Source: Torymus aiolomorphi (taxonomy: Eukaryota > Arthropoda > Insecta > Hymenoptera > Torymidae). Taken from it: a stretch of DNA of 64,000 nucleotides. Positions within the stretch are counted from its first letter, which is position 1; every line of letters begins with the position of its first letter. Positions 1 through 11,160 of this stretch are shown here, one piece after another. The stretch covers positions 26,208,585-26,272,584 of the forward strand of contig CM070873.1 of the NCBI GenBank assembly GCA_036365515.1, read 5' to 3'. The notes beneath the pieces are model-generated. The model had not been told where the DNA came from, did no database searches, and saw nothing but the letters and a program-made list of their open reading frames with translations. The position numbers and the translations under genes are program-made.

Positions 1-318
1 TAGACGTAATAAATCACTGTTATACTTGTAAAATCAATAAGGGTAGGAAAGCGCGTGGAACGCGTCCGAAACTCGCTTGTTGCTCCGAAAACTACAAGTC
101 TGCGTGTCCCTGCTGCGTGCATCCAACCCTTTTACAGCTTTACTGGGCATTTTCAAGTTATCAATCCAAAATAAATATTTTTGCATATTTTTTTACTACT
201 AGCGAATAAAAAATCCAGATGAAATCATCACTTTTCTTAAAAATTTTTATTATATCATTAAAAAGTGAATAAATTATTCAAGTTTCAAATCAGAAGAACA
301 TTTTTCATTATAAAATAT
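1..318. other. no recognisable gene
   Basis: The first 130 bases are of mixed composition and the rest is AT-rich. No open frame, RNA signature or repeat end was recognised. This may be flanking DNA or the unrecognised end of the adjacent transposon. Confidence 0.4.
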
Positions 319-1631
319 TCAGTTTACATTTCGAGTCACTATTCCTTTTGGTATGTTTCCAATAGTAAACTGGCTTTTATAAGACATTATTATACATGGT
401 GTGTAAAGCTTATTATATCTGACAATTTTCAATAAATAAGTTATTTCAACAACAATTCTGTTGTAAAAAATAATCACATCTTCGACATTTTCATACTGTA
501 TTTTCAAGATATTTCGTATATAACCATATTTTCCATTTGTCATTATAAATACTTTATTATTTGTTTTTTTGCTTCTTAAGTATAAATGTGATGTGTAACA
601 TTTATTGTACATAATGTTAAATAATTGTTTACAATTAGTAATTTTAGTAGTTTCATACAATTTCCGGATATACATTCATTCTCTTTGTCAATCAAAATGT
701 GTAATTTTGTGGAATTTAAAATAATACAATCCCCAACATTTTTTTTTGCATTTCAATCGATTTGTTTTCAGATTTTTAAAAAAATTCTTTACTATAGGTG
801 AAATAAAATCTTCATTTTGTAGTAATGGTAATTGCTGATATGTAAGTAATCTGTGTGAAATTTCTTGGGCGATACGATAATTATTTTTTTTTCCATTCTT
901 AATAATAACACGTTTTCATTTTCAAATGGAAATGTGCTACCTGCCCAAAAGGGGCCCCAATTTTTTACCATTTCTACTAAATGTAAGAGTAAGTGCACTT
1001 TGTAATGCATATAATTTTTACAGTAATAGTTTTCAAAATAAAACATAAATTTCACTAACAACTTTTTTGCTTCCGCCAACATATCTGGAGTAATACTGTC
1101 TTCTAAAAGGATATTCATCGCGCTTACGAATAGTGCGAAATGATTATATTTTCTTCGTAATATTCCACGTAGACATATCAATGAATAAAAAAGCAACCAA
1201 TTCAACCATTCTGAAGCTTCCCAAAATTAACGCTCCTAGGAACTTTACCAATTGATGTTGGAGGTTTTATAGACATTAATCTTCTATCAACAATATCAAT
1301 CTTTGCTGGTTCTCCTACATAATATTCTTTCTTTGTATCTGTTAATATAATCGTTGTGAACAATTCTGTAATGCTTAATAAGCAGGAATGCATGAAGTCA
1401 AGAACGATGCCTTTTACAAGATCAAAGTGACGTAAATTCATCAGTGCAGATGGATCCCATACACCTAATGCATCCCTGTTATTATTTTTAACGGTACCAA
1501 TCATTTGCTGCTTAATAGATTGATCAGTTCGATTAGATCTTCTAAAATAGGATATTTACAGACGTTGTTTACATTTTCCGTTGGGTGTTCGCAATACCTA
1601 CAGGCACAAGTACCGTTAAATTTTTTCATGT
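319..1631 (-). pseudogene. DUF4218-type transposase remnant, C-terminal part
   Basis: On the minus strand this continues the transposase at 3625-4460 after a large insertion. Pieces in different frames read in order: a cysteine pair before EHPTENV (about 1600), the run VWDPSALMNLRHFDLVKGIV (about 1450), the DUF4218-like piece LLFYSLICLRGIL ... HLLLHLVEMVKNWGPFWA ... STFPFENENV (792-1200), and a C-terminal domain at 319-675. The family is a eukaryotic DNA-transposon transposase (Transposase_21/DUF4218 type, CACTA-like), common in insect genomes. At least two frame changes (near 1505 and near 1203) and a gap between 675 and 792 show that it is dead. The element ends were not found. The domain identity is from family knowledge; the breaks are seen directly. 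Confidence 0.8.
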
Positions 1632-2068
1632 TTAAGGTGGTTCTCCTCGGACTCCCTAGTCAAAGCAGTGCGAAATGTAGAAGTTACCTAAAATTTAAAA
1701 AAACCATAGTTGTAATGTTATTTATTTATTTAAAATGATAGAGATAGTTCACACGGAGAGAAATTTTAGAGTAAAAATTACCAAGGTGCCTTGGTAGCGC
1801 ATGGACAGACTGTCAAAAGCCGTGATATTTCCAGGTTTCTAATACAATTAATAAGTATCTAGTCATTTTTACAAGGTTACCTAGGAATTTTTACTAAGAA
1901 AACTGATAAATTTTACCAAATAACCTGGCATTTGTCTACTCGCGCATGCGCACTGCGCATTATTGTGTTTCAGAAGATTGATACTAGAGGCGTACGCGAC
2001 GTTAAAATGAAAACAATACACATATTTTCAGTAAGTAATAACGGCGATTCAAATGACTGTTGCTAACA

Positions 2069-2139
2069 GCTTCCGTGGCGCAGTCGGTAGAACGTCGGAC
2101 TCTCAACCCAAAGATCGTCGGATCGAATCCCGCTTCCGT
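2069..2139 (+). ncRNA. tRNA-like polymerase III module inside a TIR element
   Basis: A near-consensus A box (TGGCGCAGTCGG, 2076-2087) and a B-box-like GGATCGAATCC (2120-2130) are spaced as in a tRNA gene. The acceptor arms do not pair: the 5' and 3' ends look like a direct repeat of GCTTCCGT. It is therefore a tRNA-derived promoter unit and not a functional tRNA. A T-rich run follows directly (about 2145), which would serve as a polymerase III stop. Confidence 0.6.
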
Positions 2140-2208
2140 AAAATTTTTTTTTCAGTTTAATGTTTTTTCATCCTTGTTTCTGTTTCTATTTCTATATTAA
2201 AATACTAT

Positions 2209-2810
2209 ATCCCGAACGGAAAATGAATAGGGCTAGCCCTGCGTAAACGTAAGAGCCTAACTAGGTTTGCCGTAAGGGCCCCCAGCAAGGCGCGTAACGC
2301 GGTGCTGGTATGGCCCCGGCCCGGACGGATAAGGCCTTAATTTGCCTGAAAATCGCCTTACAAAAATATTTAGATATTAAACTAGGGCTACGTGAATGGC
2401 CCTCGTCCAGGCCCTGATATGTATCCATCAGACGGTACGCCTTACGAAGCCCTGATCAAGCCTTGATATTGTAATGACATGTCTGGATTTAGTAGGTTAA
2501 AAATAATTTTGTTTCATTTCTTACGTTAATGTCATTACTACAGAGTAAAACATCTGTGTTATTTGAAAAAGTTTATTGAATTATTTTAGATAACTTGCAA
2601 CACTTACAAAGCTGTGCATTATTTAAAGCAGTAAATTACCAAACAGTGAAAAATACGAGCTATGCCCGGGAAAGCCCGCCAGGGCCGGAGGTGCGCCCCA
2701 TTACGCGACTTGTTAAGGGCCTCACCAGGTGCCATGTCAGGACCTTATGATTATTTTAAGGCATCGGATAAGGCCCTGGCATTAGCCCTAAGTCAATTTC
2801 TGTTCGGGAT
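2209..2810. mobile_element. GC-rich TIR element nested in the tRNA-module element
   Basis: The short inverted ends ATCCCGAAC (2209) and GTTCGGGAT (ending 2810) continue imperfectly inward. The interior is clearly GC-richer than its surroundings and has many GGCCC/GGGCC and AAGGCC motifs at both ends. No coding potential was seen. The target duplication cannot be resolved because the ends read TAT|ATCCC and GGGAT|ATC. The copy of the host element at 41.4 kb lacks this block, which supports a later insertion. Confidence 0.6.
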
Positions 2811-3624
2811 ATCCATCAATATGGATAAAAAAAGTTAATTTTTTTAATTTAAATTAACTAAAAAAAAATTTTACCAATAAGGCACTTTGGTAAAAAGTTT
2901 GAAATTGTCAGTCTGTCCATCCATTACCATAGAAACTGGTAATTTTATCTCGAATATTTGTAATTTTCCCTACAAAATTTCTCTCCGTGCATGTATTATA
3001 AATAAAGTCTATTTAACACGACTAAGATAACTTTTTTCACAAAATAGCGATTTTCTAGAAACTAGATATCGTCACTACAAACAATTGTTGATAAATCACT
3101 GAAATCTTTTTTGTTTCTCAACCGATTTTAGCTTTCAAGGTCTCAATTTGCTCTTTAAGAAATTTCATGGGGACTTCCCGAAGGAAAAATTAAAAATTAT
3201 TCAAAACTCAGAAAGTTATAGCCAATTAAAAGAATATTTTGTTTTAACGACGTGCATGAATTTATGAACAATTATCTATAACTTTCTGAGTTTTGAATAA
3301 TTTTTAATTTTTCCTTCGGCAAGTCCCCATGAAATTTCTTAAAGAACAAATTGAGACCTTGAAAACTAAAATCGGTTGAGAAACAAAAAAGATTCCAGTG
3401 ATTTATCAACAATTATTTGTAGTGACAATATCTAGTTTCTAGAATATCGTCATTTTGTGAAAAAAGTTATTTTAGTCATGTTAAATACACTTTATTTATA
3501 ATACATTGACTATCTCTATCATTTTAAATAAATAAATCACATTACAATATAGTTTTTTTAAATTTTAGGTAATTTCTACATTTAGTACTGCTTTGACTAG
3601 GGAGTCCGAGGAGAACCACCTTAA

Positions 3625-4460
3625 CATGGCATATCTAGCGACAGAATCCACACAACATCCAAGAGGAAAGAATTTACTATTTATTTTAGTGCCTTCACTA
3701 TTAGTCCACGTAAAACCTTCAGACGATAATTTGTTTGCTTGGTCTATAAATGGCACGAGGAACACATTTATTTCTGGTTCTATTCTCACTACCCATAAAC
3801 CTGCTAGCAACATATGCTTTCTTCTTACATAATCTGGCAACTAGTGGAGCATAAAATAAATTGGCCCTACTGTAACTTTCGAACCATCCGACGGTTGGCA
3901 GCCATCTGTGTTGAACTTGTATGAAAAATTATTAGGATTTCCAAGTAAATCAACTCTTTCAGCAAATTTGTTATATACGTTTCCATCATATATATCTTCT
4001 AGCCCATTTTCGTTAATTTTTTTTCGTTTAAATCTATGTTCCAGACTAGCAACAACTTTCTCGTTAGAAAATAAGTTTTTTAATTGATTCTTCACGTCGA
4101 TTGAAATAAAAAATGAGCCTACTGGCGATGGTTCCATTTTTTCACCACAATTACATTGGATGGTGGTTTTAAATGTTGATAGTTTACCTAAATATTTTTT
4201 ATAATTACTGCAGCTTACATGGTACATTAGGGAATTAGTGGTAACACCCAAAAGTTTCTTTATAGTATATTTTGAACGTGGTAAGACATTACTATAGAAT
4301 ATAACATTGAGCATTTCAAATATATCCAACACAGTTATCCAAGTAAGAGAATTCTTTTGGGCAAGTCACATGCACATTAACAAGTCCTCACCTACATTTA
4401 CTTGTGTACATTGACGAAGACGTGATTGTAGTACTTCAGTATCTGTTTTCTTTTTTGTTT
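3625..4460 (-). pseudogene. DUF4218-type transposase remnant, N-terminal part
   Basis: The minus-strand frame contains LLGNPNNFSYKFNTDGCQPS, then VGPIYFMLH, a stop, then LPDYVRRKHMLLAGLWVVRI and a block ending GCCVDSVARYAML at the TTAA insertion. This order of motifs is the usual order in this insect transposase family. A single stop (TAG at 3841-3843) sits where the family normally has glutamate, so it looks like a one-base nonsense change. Upstream, an exon-like stretch near 4340-4460 ends at a GTGAGG donor. The gene continues at 1631 after the 2 kb foldback insert. Confidence 0.8.
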
Positions 4461-4468
4461 CAATCTAA

Positions 4469-5985
4469 AAACCGCTGCCAATTCATTGGCACGTAGCTTC
4501 CTCAAACTAATTTATCAATTCCTCTTTTTATACTTTTCAATAAACTAGGAATTTGAGGCGCGCTACGCGCGCCAGATGCCCGTTCTTTGGCCAATCAGCG
4601 AACTCTCTGAAGTTGGCACTATATGTTTCAACCAATAATATTTTTTGCTCAGCAATATGGCTGCATATGGCTGCCTCCTCATAACCATCTCCCTTTTAAT
4701 ATAGGAATAATTTTTTCTCTCAAAAACAAATGAAGAGAATTTGTTGAAATTTTAATATAGTTTTTAATAAGTGTAATATACAATACATATAAGTGGTTGC
4801 CTATATCGCAAACAAAATAGCCTATAAATTTCAAGCTTCTACATGGAGTCATCATTTAGAAATTACGATTATCAAAAAAGCGTAGAAAAGTTTTAAATAT
4901 CTTTAATATCTTAAATATCTTTAAAAATCATGAGACAATTCTTTTACCGAAAGGACTTATACAATAAATATATAAACTCTACATTTCTACAAAAGTTCAA
5001 CATGATTAACCCGATTCTTTTTTTCTTTAGTTATCAGGCGACAAACAAATTTTGCAAAATACGAAAATTTTAAATATCAAATATCTCAAAAAGTAATCGA
5101 ACGATCTTGATGAAAGTTCGCACACATATTATTTATATCACATACAACATTATCTATAAATTTCGAGCTGATACATCGAGCCGTTTTCGAGAAATTACGA
5201 TTTGAAAAAAAAAACTTAAAAATTTTTCACCTCAAGTATCTCTGAAATTCATGGACCAATCATTTTTTCCAACGAACTCCACTGAGAGCTATCCAAAATC
5301 TATATACAAGAAATTTTAAAGCGATTAAGCAAATTTTACTCCAGTTATCGTGCGACATTAAAAACTCATTTTTTCTCGGTTTTCAATTTTTTTCTCAAAA
5401 ACTAATCAACAGAATAGATTCAAATCTGTACAGATTATAGCTATTTATATTCTGCATTATCATGATTTTTTTCAAAAAATTGACCGTTTAGTTTGGAAGT
5501 TATAAGCTTTAAAAAAAACCACGTTTTTGTTAAAAACAAAAGAACCGTAATAGCTAGAGAATTTTTTTTTAGAAAATATAGGTATTTTAATGCTCTATTG
5601 AATGCTTCCCATACGATTCAAATATCTCAATGTGATCATTAAAAAAAAAATGAAAGTTATTTTTTCAAAAAGTGAAAAATCGATATAAAAAAAATTATCC
5701 AAAAAATTGCATAATATTATTATTTTCCAAAAATCTTGAAAAAAAAAGAAAACATTTTAAGTGCTGTCCAAAAACGATTGGATAAAAATTGAAAATGTCA
5801 CAGCGTTATACATAAGCACGCGCACGCACGTACGCACGCACCACATACGGACATTTTTTAAAAATAGTATATTTTGACTCCAAATGACTCAAAACATCTT
5901 TCTAACATGTTATCTTGAAAACTTTTTTTTCAGCGTCACAAAGCTTCCTTTAGACCTCTATGAGGAAGCTTCAGCTGTCAGAGAA
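4469..5985. repeat. dispersed repeat, TGCCAATTCATTGGCA family, copy A
   Basis: It begins with a block containing the 16-bp palindrome TGCCAATTCATTGGCA followed by CGTAGCTTCCTCAAAC, and ends near CACAAAGCTTCC / GAGGAAGCTTC (about 5937-5972), an inverted counterpart of that start. The body is AT-rich, with the same phrases as 31766-32820, and holds an internal CGCACGCA-rich tract (5817-5845). Related pieces lie at 10333-11160 and 30960-31135. There is no coding capacity. The class is not known to me. Confidence 0.65.
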
Positions 5986-6106
5986 AATTTAAATATAATT
6001 TTTTATAGTAATTTATCTTTTACCTACATTTTCAAAGCAGGATTCATCCACAAATAGCATATTTGTATTGTCATCTTCTGTAAAATTTTCTTCGGCGAAA
6101 CTATCT

Positions 6107-6546
6107 CATCTAATATTGATTTTTCAGGAAGTTACAAGCAATCAAAGACAGCGTACAAAAATGGTTAATAATTTGTCTTCATTTTAACTGATTAAATGGA
6201 TGGTATGTTTAACCATTTTCGTACGCTATCTTTGATTCCTTGTATCTTCCTGAAAATCAGTATTTTTTAATGAATCAGAGCTTAAATCTTATCTTTTACT
6301 GTCTACTTTTATAATCTTTTTTTTTCGTTTTCATATCATAAATATTTGCAATGTGACACTTAATAGAAGAGACATGATTTTTTAACGAAATAGAGGATAT
6401 TTGAGATTAAATTGCCCATATCTCAAGAAAAAGAGCCCATTGGATGGAATTATGAGCACTGGGCTTCATTTTAGGTACCAGAAATCGACTCTTCAATGCC
6501 CGCTAAAATCCGTTTCCCACAGATTAGACCCTCTCCTTGTCAGTCC
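6107..6546. mobile_element. ACAAGGAGA-terminus foldback element, left arm truncated
   Basis: A palindrome centred near 6178 (arms include AGCGTACRAAAATGGTTAA) runs rightward to a terminus reading CTCTCCTTGTCAG at about 6532-6544. This is the same terminus as the elements at 18521-19714 and 57210-57834. The left arm stops near 6107 against other repeat DNA, so this copy is incomplete. Confidence 0.55.
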
Positions 6547-6559
6547 ATATTTGACATAA

Positions 6560-7480
6560 AATATGCAAAGGTTTTATTCAATCTTACAAGGACTTGAAAT
6601 GACCAGAGGTAGCTCTTCAGTTAACATTGATCGAAAGGTCCCTTCACTCAGATGCATAAGTAACGCAGGCTCTAATATGGTTGGAAGTCGAATGAGGACT
6701 AGAAAAATCTTAAAGCTTTATAAGTCCAAACATTCATCTGTGTTGCGCCTGACATCAATAATTTTATTCATAAAGCTTAGTGTCCATATTGTATATGTAT
6801 GCACTTAGTTTATCAAAGACTGACATAAAGGATCAGCTGATGTGGTTGTAGTTAAATCAAGATATATAATGCAAATAAAAATTTTATTGAAAATGATAAG
6901 TATATAAAAATAATGACAAATAGAAAAACTACGTACGTATTATCAGAATAGCTACACCATTAAAGAACGTTTGATTAGCTTCAAATTAAAAATTACTATT
7001 TCTGATATATCACAGTGTTTTAATAAAATGAATATGACTAAATTTAATCTCTCTATTATAAATGTAAATATTTATTTCCTACTTCCTAGTGTTCGTTATT
7101 AAAAAACAACATACTTTATAAATTATTATACTTTCATGAATAAATTGAAAAGTTCACAATAGAATGATTTTCAAATTTATGTAAAAATTCCAGTTTTATA
7201 TAAACTTTGAAAATGATTCTAGTACTATACTGATAATTTTTTGTTTCAAGCGAAACAAAATTTGATTTCGAATTTCAGGTTTTTTGCTCTTTTAACTTAA
7301 TAAAAATTAGAACTGGGATGGTAATTATAAAAACAAAACGTATAATTTTATAAATGAATGCAATTATACTTAAAAATATAATATAACGAATGAAAAAATA
7401 TATTTTGCAATATTAAGGAATGTACCTTGTCCACTTAATTAAATTAATTTATTTTGAACCGCCAAGATACATATTAATTG
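6560..7480. other. AT-rich stretch, no gene recognised
   Basis: Mostly AT-rich sequence with one short open frame (6563-6808) that shows no recognisable motif. No RNA or repeat boundary was identified. Confidence 0.4.
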
Positions 7481-7595
7481 TGCACACTTTAACATTGGTA
7501 TATATCTATATATATAGATCTGTACCAATGCTATCTGTGCACAATAAATATGTGCACAATCCTTATGTGCACAAACAAGAACATGCCGATTTATA
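7465..7595. mobile_element. GTGCAC-family MITE, diverged or truncated copy
   Basis: An inverted pair around TAACATTGGTATATATCTAT / TACCAATG, with several GTGCACAAT motifs and a right end reading GTGCACAAACAAGAACATGCC, matches the reverse complement of the MITE at 22420-22543. The left end is eroded and no target duplication is evident. Confidence 0.6.
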
Positions 7596-7639
7596 TTTTG
7601 ATGCAAGTTTTCAGATTTTGAATTTCTAATTGAATTGTA

Positions 7640-7769
<130 letters not shown>

Positions 7770-8339
7770 CATATATATAACCAAACTTACTGCACCCTGT
7801 TCATGTGAATGTTGTTGAACGATTGCATTAGATTTTGCATTGATTTTCCTGTATTTTGTTGTACGTGGTATCATCGAGTTTCCTGAATATCGATCATAGT
7901 AAGACGAATATGGACCCCTTAAAGTTGAAGCTATTTAAGTCAAATTAAAACAAAGCACAATAACAATAAGAAATAATTACACAATTAAATGCAGAATATA
8001 CAATCTGTTCCTCTATTTCAAAATTAACATGGTACTGTTTTTATGAGTTTTATGATTTTTTATGATTTTTATTCTAACTTTTTGTAAAAAGATTATTTAC
8101 AAAGGCAATGATATTGTTATTTTCATTACTATAAGTACCAAGATTAAAAGTATACAAAATATACTTGCCTTCGGAGCGCTCCCGCGCTCCTTGATTATAG
8201 GTTAATATGAAATAAATGAAAAAAATGATGTAACCCTGGTGGAAATTGAAATAATTTTTTATATAGTAAATGGCTAGTTGAACCAATATGGCAAAAAAAT
8301 GGACTCCAGTTTTCTACTATAAGTGTAAAGATCTATGCG

Positions 8340-8500
8340 CCAGTAGTACTGGCTTCTCTCATTGGTCGGGATCAGGAACGAGCGCCTACGACGACCAATG
8401 AGAGAAGCAAAGCGCGCGCGCGCCACGGCGCCGTGTGGCTGGCGCATGCATGGATACGCAGGTTTCGTGTGTAGTCTGGTTTTATTAACGCATAAAAACT
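8340..8500 (+). promoter_or_regulatory. candidate promoter with inverted CCAAT boxes
   Basis: Just upstream of the BEN-type gene, CTTCTCTCATTGGTCG (about 8353) and its near-complement CGACCAATGAGAGAAG (about 8392) form an inverted pair with ATTGG/CCAAT cores (NF-Y-type sites), followed by a CG-rich block. The first ATG of the gene is at 8505. The promoter role is inferred from position and motifs. Confidence 0.4.
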
Positions 8501-8504
8501 AAAA

Positions 8505-10020
8505 ATGTCGAGTGACAATGATGTATCAGGCAGAGCTTGGGCATATATTCATATACCTCCTGCTAAGACTGGAGATAAATATCAAAGAGATGTTGTCTCA
8601 ATAGAAACATTGAAGAACTTTGATTATACAGATTATGTCAAGAATTCAGAGTTATATAAAGACAAGATCGTAAAATGTAAACGTACAGATATGGAGAAAA
8701 AATTTGCGTGTATCATACTATATGCATCAAGTAAGTAAAAATCTTACAATTTCTACAAAAATTAAATAATTTCTCATAAAAGGATTTAACATGTATTATA
8801 AATATGTGACACATTTAATGTTTCATTAATTAAAACTATTATTTTTTTAATACGAAAAAACTTATTCCAGTACCAAGGATTAGTCAAATCAATTTGAATG
8901 TCTCAAATGAAACTGTTATTGCAGAAAATAACAATGATAATAACGATCAAAGAGAATTAGATGATGAACAATTGATTTCAGCATGCAAGAAAGTAAGAAA
9001 GGTATTTAAATAATATTTTTTAATTAGAGAAGTGTTAAATAGTGGTGGATTTTTACCTACTTTAGAGGATGTAAATAGTATTTCTGAATCATGTTAAAGA
9101 AATTCATATATAAAATTGATTTGAAATAGTTATTCGGAACCCTCAGACCAAAATTTTACTATTAATTCATATTCTTTATAATACTTTGTGAAACTTAATA
9201 ATAAAATATAATATGTAATATCCATATTTGCAGAATTTCAAAAGTATAAAGCAGAACAAAAACAATTGCAAAATATAAATACTAGCCAGAATATTAGCCG
9301 AAATACTAACCCAAATATTACCCAAAAACAGATAAAAATATATATTCTATTATAATATTTTATAAATATTAATATTCAATTTTTAAATTCTTTTTTATTA
9401 TTACAGATGATCAGGCTTCCGCAATTTATGATGAGATATATAACAAAAATTCATCCGATTCAGATGCACTAGTTAAGATAGCTAATAATGTGGATTGTAA
9501 GGCAACAGCTTACGAAGATACCTTTATAGCAAAGAGACCAGGTGAATTTTTCAAATTAATGTGCATTGGTGTTTATGGTAAAGATGATTTGGCAACTCGC
9601 TGTGTAAGACAGCAAAGTGACAACCAAAATAAAAAATTATTGTCTCCAGTGAAAAGCGGAGCTATTAAAAAAGAATTTTATACCACTCTAACCTCAAAAT
9701 CACAACTTTGATATGATTTTTCGGCGCTCGTGGTATAAAATACCGTTCGAAACTAGTGCGTAAGTCGATTATTTAGGTGGTGTGACTTTTTCGCACTCGC
9801 TTCGCTCGTGCAAAAAGTCACACCAGCTAAATAATCGACTTCCCCACCCGTGTCGAAATGTACTATTACAAATACCTTCGTGACAAAAATTATCCAATGA
9901 ATCTAATTACTGATGAATTAGGTAGATCAAATGTTTACTTACATAATGCGATAACAGCTGCAAGAGGAAAAAAAGAAAGCATAACACCAAATAATGTTTC
10001 AAACTATTTTATAAGTTAAT
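8505..10020 (+). pseudogene. BEN-domain-type gene, decayed
   Basis: The first exon (8505-8730, donor GTAAGT) starts MSSDNDVSGRAWAYIHIPPA and looks like the N-terminal domain of insect BEN proteins often found with transposons. A second exon from 8871 (after TTATTCCAG) fits in phase and ends at 8992 or 9001. Later blocks look coding: 9235-9345, and 9414-9690 with RPGEFFKLMCIGVYGKDDLA, the start of a BEN-like domain. But the phase into the 9234 exon is wrong and it has no GT donor. The domain is then interrupted by a hairpin insert (about 9684-9862), after which it resumes as YYKYLRDKNYPMNLITDELG and ends at a stop near 10020. AATAAA lies at about 10170. BEN domains bind DNA or chromatin proteins; this copy is probably not functional. 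Confidence 0.6.
9684..9862. mobile_element. hairpin insert in the BEN-type gene
   Basis: It contains a near-perfect hairpin: AAGTCGATTATTTAGGTGGT... at 9762 pairs with ...AGCTAAATAATCGACTT ending about 9843, around a CACTCGCTTCGCTCGTG centre. It splits a frame that otherwise reads GAATTTTAT then TATTACAAA. A 3-bp duplication (TAT) is possible but not certain. Confidence 0.6.
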
Positions 10021-10332
10021 AATTTTATTCTTTGTACTTGTATTACTTTTATTTTTAATGCAAAATTTTGAAATGTAAAAGTTACAATTTTTATTTTGAT
10101 AAAATGTATTTTATTTGTTGGTATTACTTGTAATTGTATTGGAAATCTTTGTATTTTGAAATATAGCATAATAAATATTTATTAAAAATACTTACCTTTT
10201 TATTCTTTATTTTATTTATTAGATCATCCAATATTAATATTTTTGTCTTTATATTAAATTAATTCACTTTTAAAATTGTCTTATCATGTACAAAAGTATT
10301 ATCAGACTGTAAAAAATGTTAAACGAATGAAA

Positions 10333-11160
10333 AAACCGCTGCCAATTCATTGGCACGTAGCTTCCTCAAACTTAATTTACTGATTCTAAATTTACTAAAT
10401 ACTAAATTTCAGGACGATTGGATAATTTTTACTCTTGTTATCGTGCGACAACGAAAACGCAACTTTTTCTAAAATAATTTTTTTCTAAAAAACAAATGAA
10501 GATAATCTCCTGAAATTTTAACCAAATATAGTCTTCAATGAGTGTAATAAGTGGTTAAAATTTCAAGTCGATAAATAAAATATTTTTTGAGAAATTAATT
10601 TATGAAATATAAAAACGTTTTCCTTAATAACAGAGTGAAGATAATTTAAATCTTAAAAAAAGAAAATATAGGTAATTTAAAAAACTTACAAGGAAAGTTC
10701 ATTATATTATGTAACAATGACTGTAAGATATAAAAAAAAAAAATAATAATTCAAAATCGTTTTTTGGTTATAAAAAAAAGAAAATCAATAAAAACTCAAA
10801 TCCATCAGGGCACCGAGTTTTTTTCGCGAGACGAAGAGAATAGACTTTGTCCGACGAAAATCGGTCGATTGGTTTCCGAGATATAAAGAGTTCACACACA
10901 CACACACACACGCACACACGCACGCACGCACGCACGCACGCACACACGCACACACGCACGCACACACGCACACATACACCCACACAACACATACACACAC
11001 ACGCAACACACACACACGCACGCACGCACGCACGCACACATACACGAAAAAAAATTTTCTTAAAATCAACAAATATCGATATATATCGCCTTAAAACATC
11101 TTTTTGAACATTTTTTATATAATTTTTGTGTCTCTATGAAGAAGCTAAACTGAATTTGTT
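10333..11160. repeat. dispersed repeat, TGCCAATTCATTGGCA family, copy B
   Basis: It has the same start block as 4469 (AAAAACCGCTGCCAATTCAT) and a similar AT-rich body with deletions, then a CA/CGCA-rich tract at 10892-11044 where copy A has its short CGCA tract. It ends near TCTATGAAGAAGCTAAAC (about 11135). Confidence 0.65.
10892..11044. repeat. interrupted CA / CGCA simple repeat
   Basis: A mixture of CACA and CGCA units inside the repeat copy B; apparent open frames here are artefacts. Its location corresponds to a short CGCA tract in copy A, so the microsatellite probably grew from a seed carried by the element. Confidence 0.9.

Larger units (their letters stand above)
1752..2989. mobile_element. 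CACGGARA-terminus TIR element carrying a tRNA-like module (copy 1)
   Basis: The inverted ends are CACGGAGAGAAATTTT at 1752 and its complement ending at 2989. The dinucleotide CA flanks both sides. The intact right arm of the surrounding palindrome (about 3480-3530) gives the empty site and confirms the insertion point. It carries a tRNA-like module at 2069-2139 and a nested GC-rich element at 2209-2810. It shares its ends with 41422-42449 and, more loosely, with the 6.4 kb element at 15048-21423. No protein gene is seen, so it is presumably mobilised in trans. Confidence 0.8.
1632..3624. mobile_element. foldback (palindromic) element with TTAA duplication
   Basis: Two long inverted arms, starting GGTGGTTCTCCTCGG at 1636 and ending with its complement at 3620, meet near 3245. 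TTAA lies outside each end (1632-1635 and 3621-3624). Removing the element and one TTAA restores the transposase reading frame across the junction (ATG-TTA-AAC-ATG), so the target duplication is well supported. A TTAA duplication is typical of piggyBac-type elements, but no transposase is present, so this is a non-autonomous member. Its left arm is itself interrupted by the element at 1752-2989. Confidence 0.85.

Noticed and set aside
2069..2139. Functional tRNA gene
   Set aside because: A and B boxes are good but the acceptor and T arms do not pair, so it is listed as tRNA-like only.
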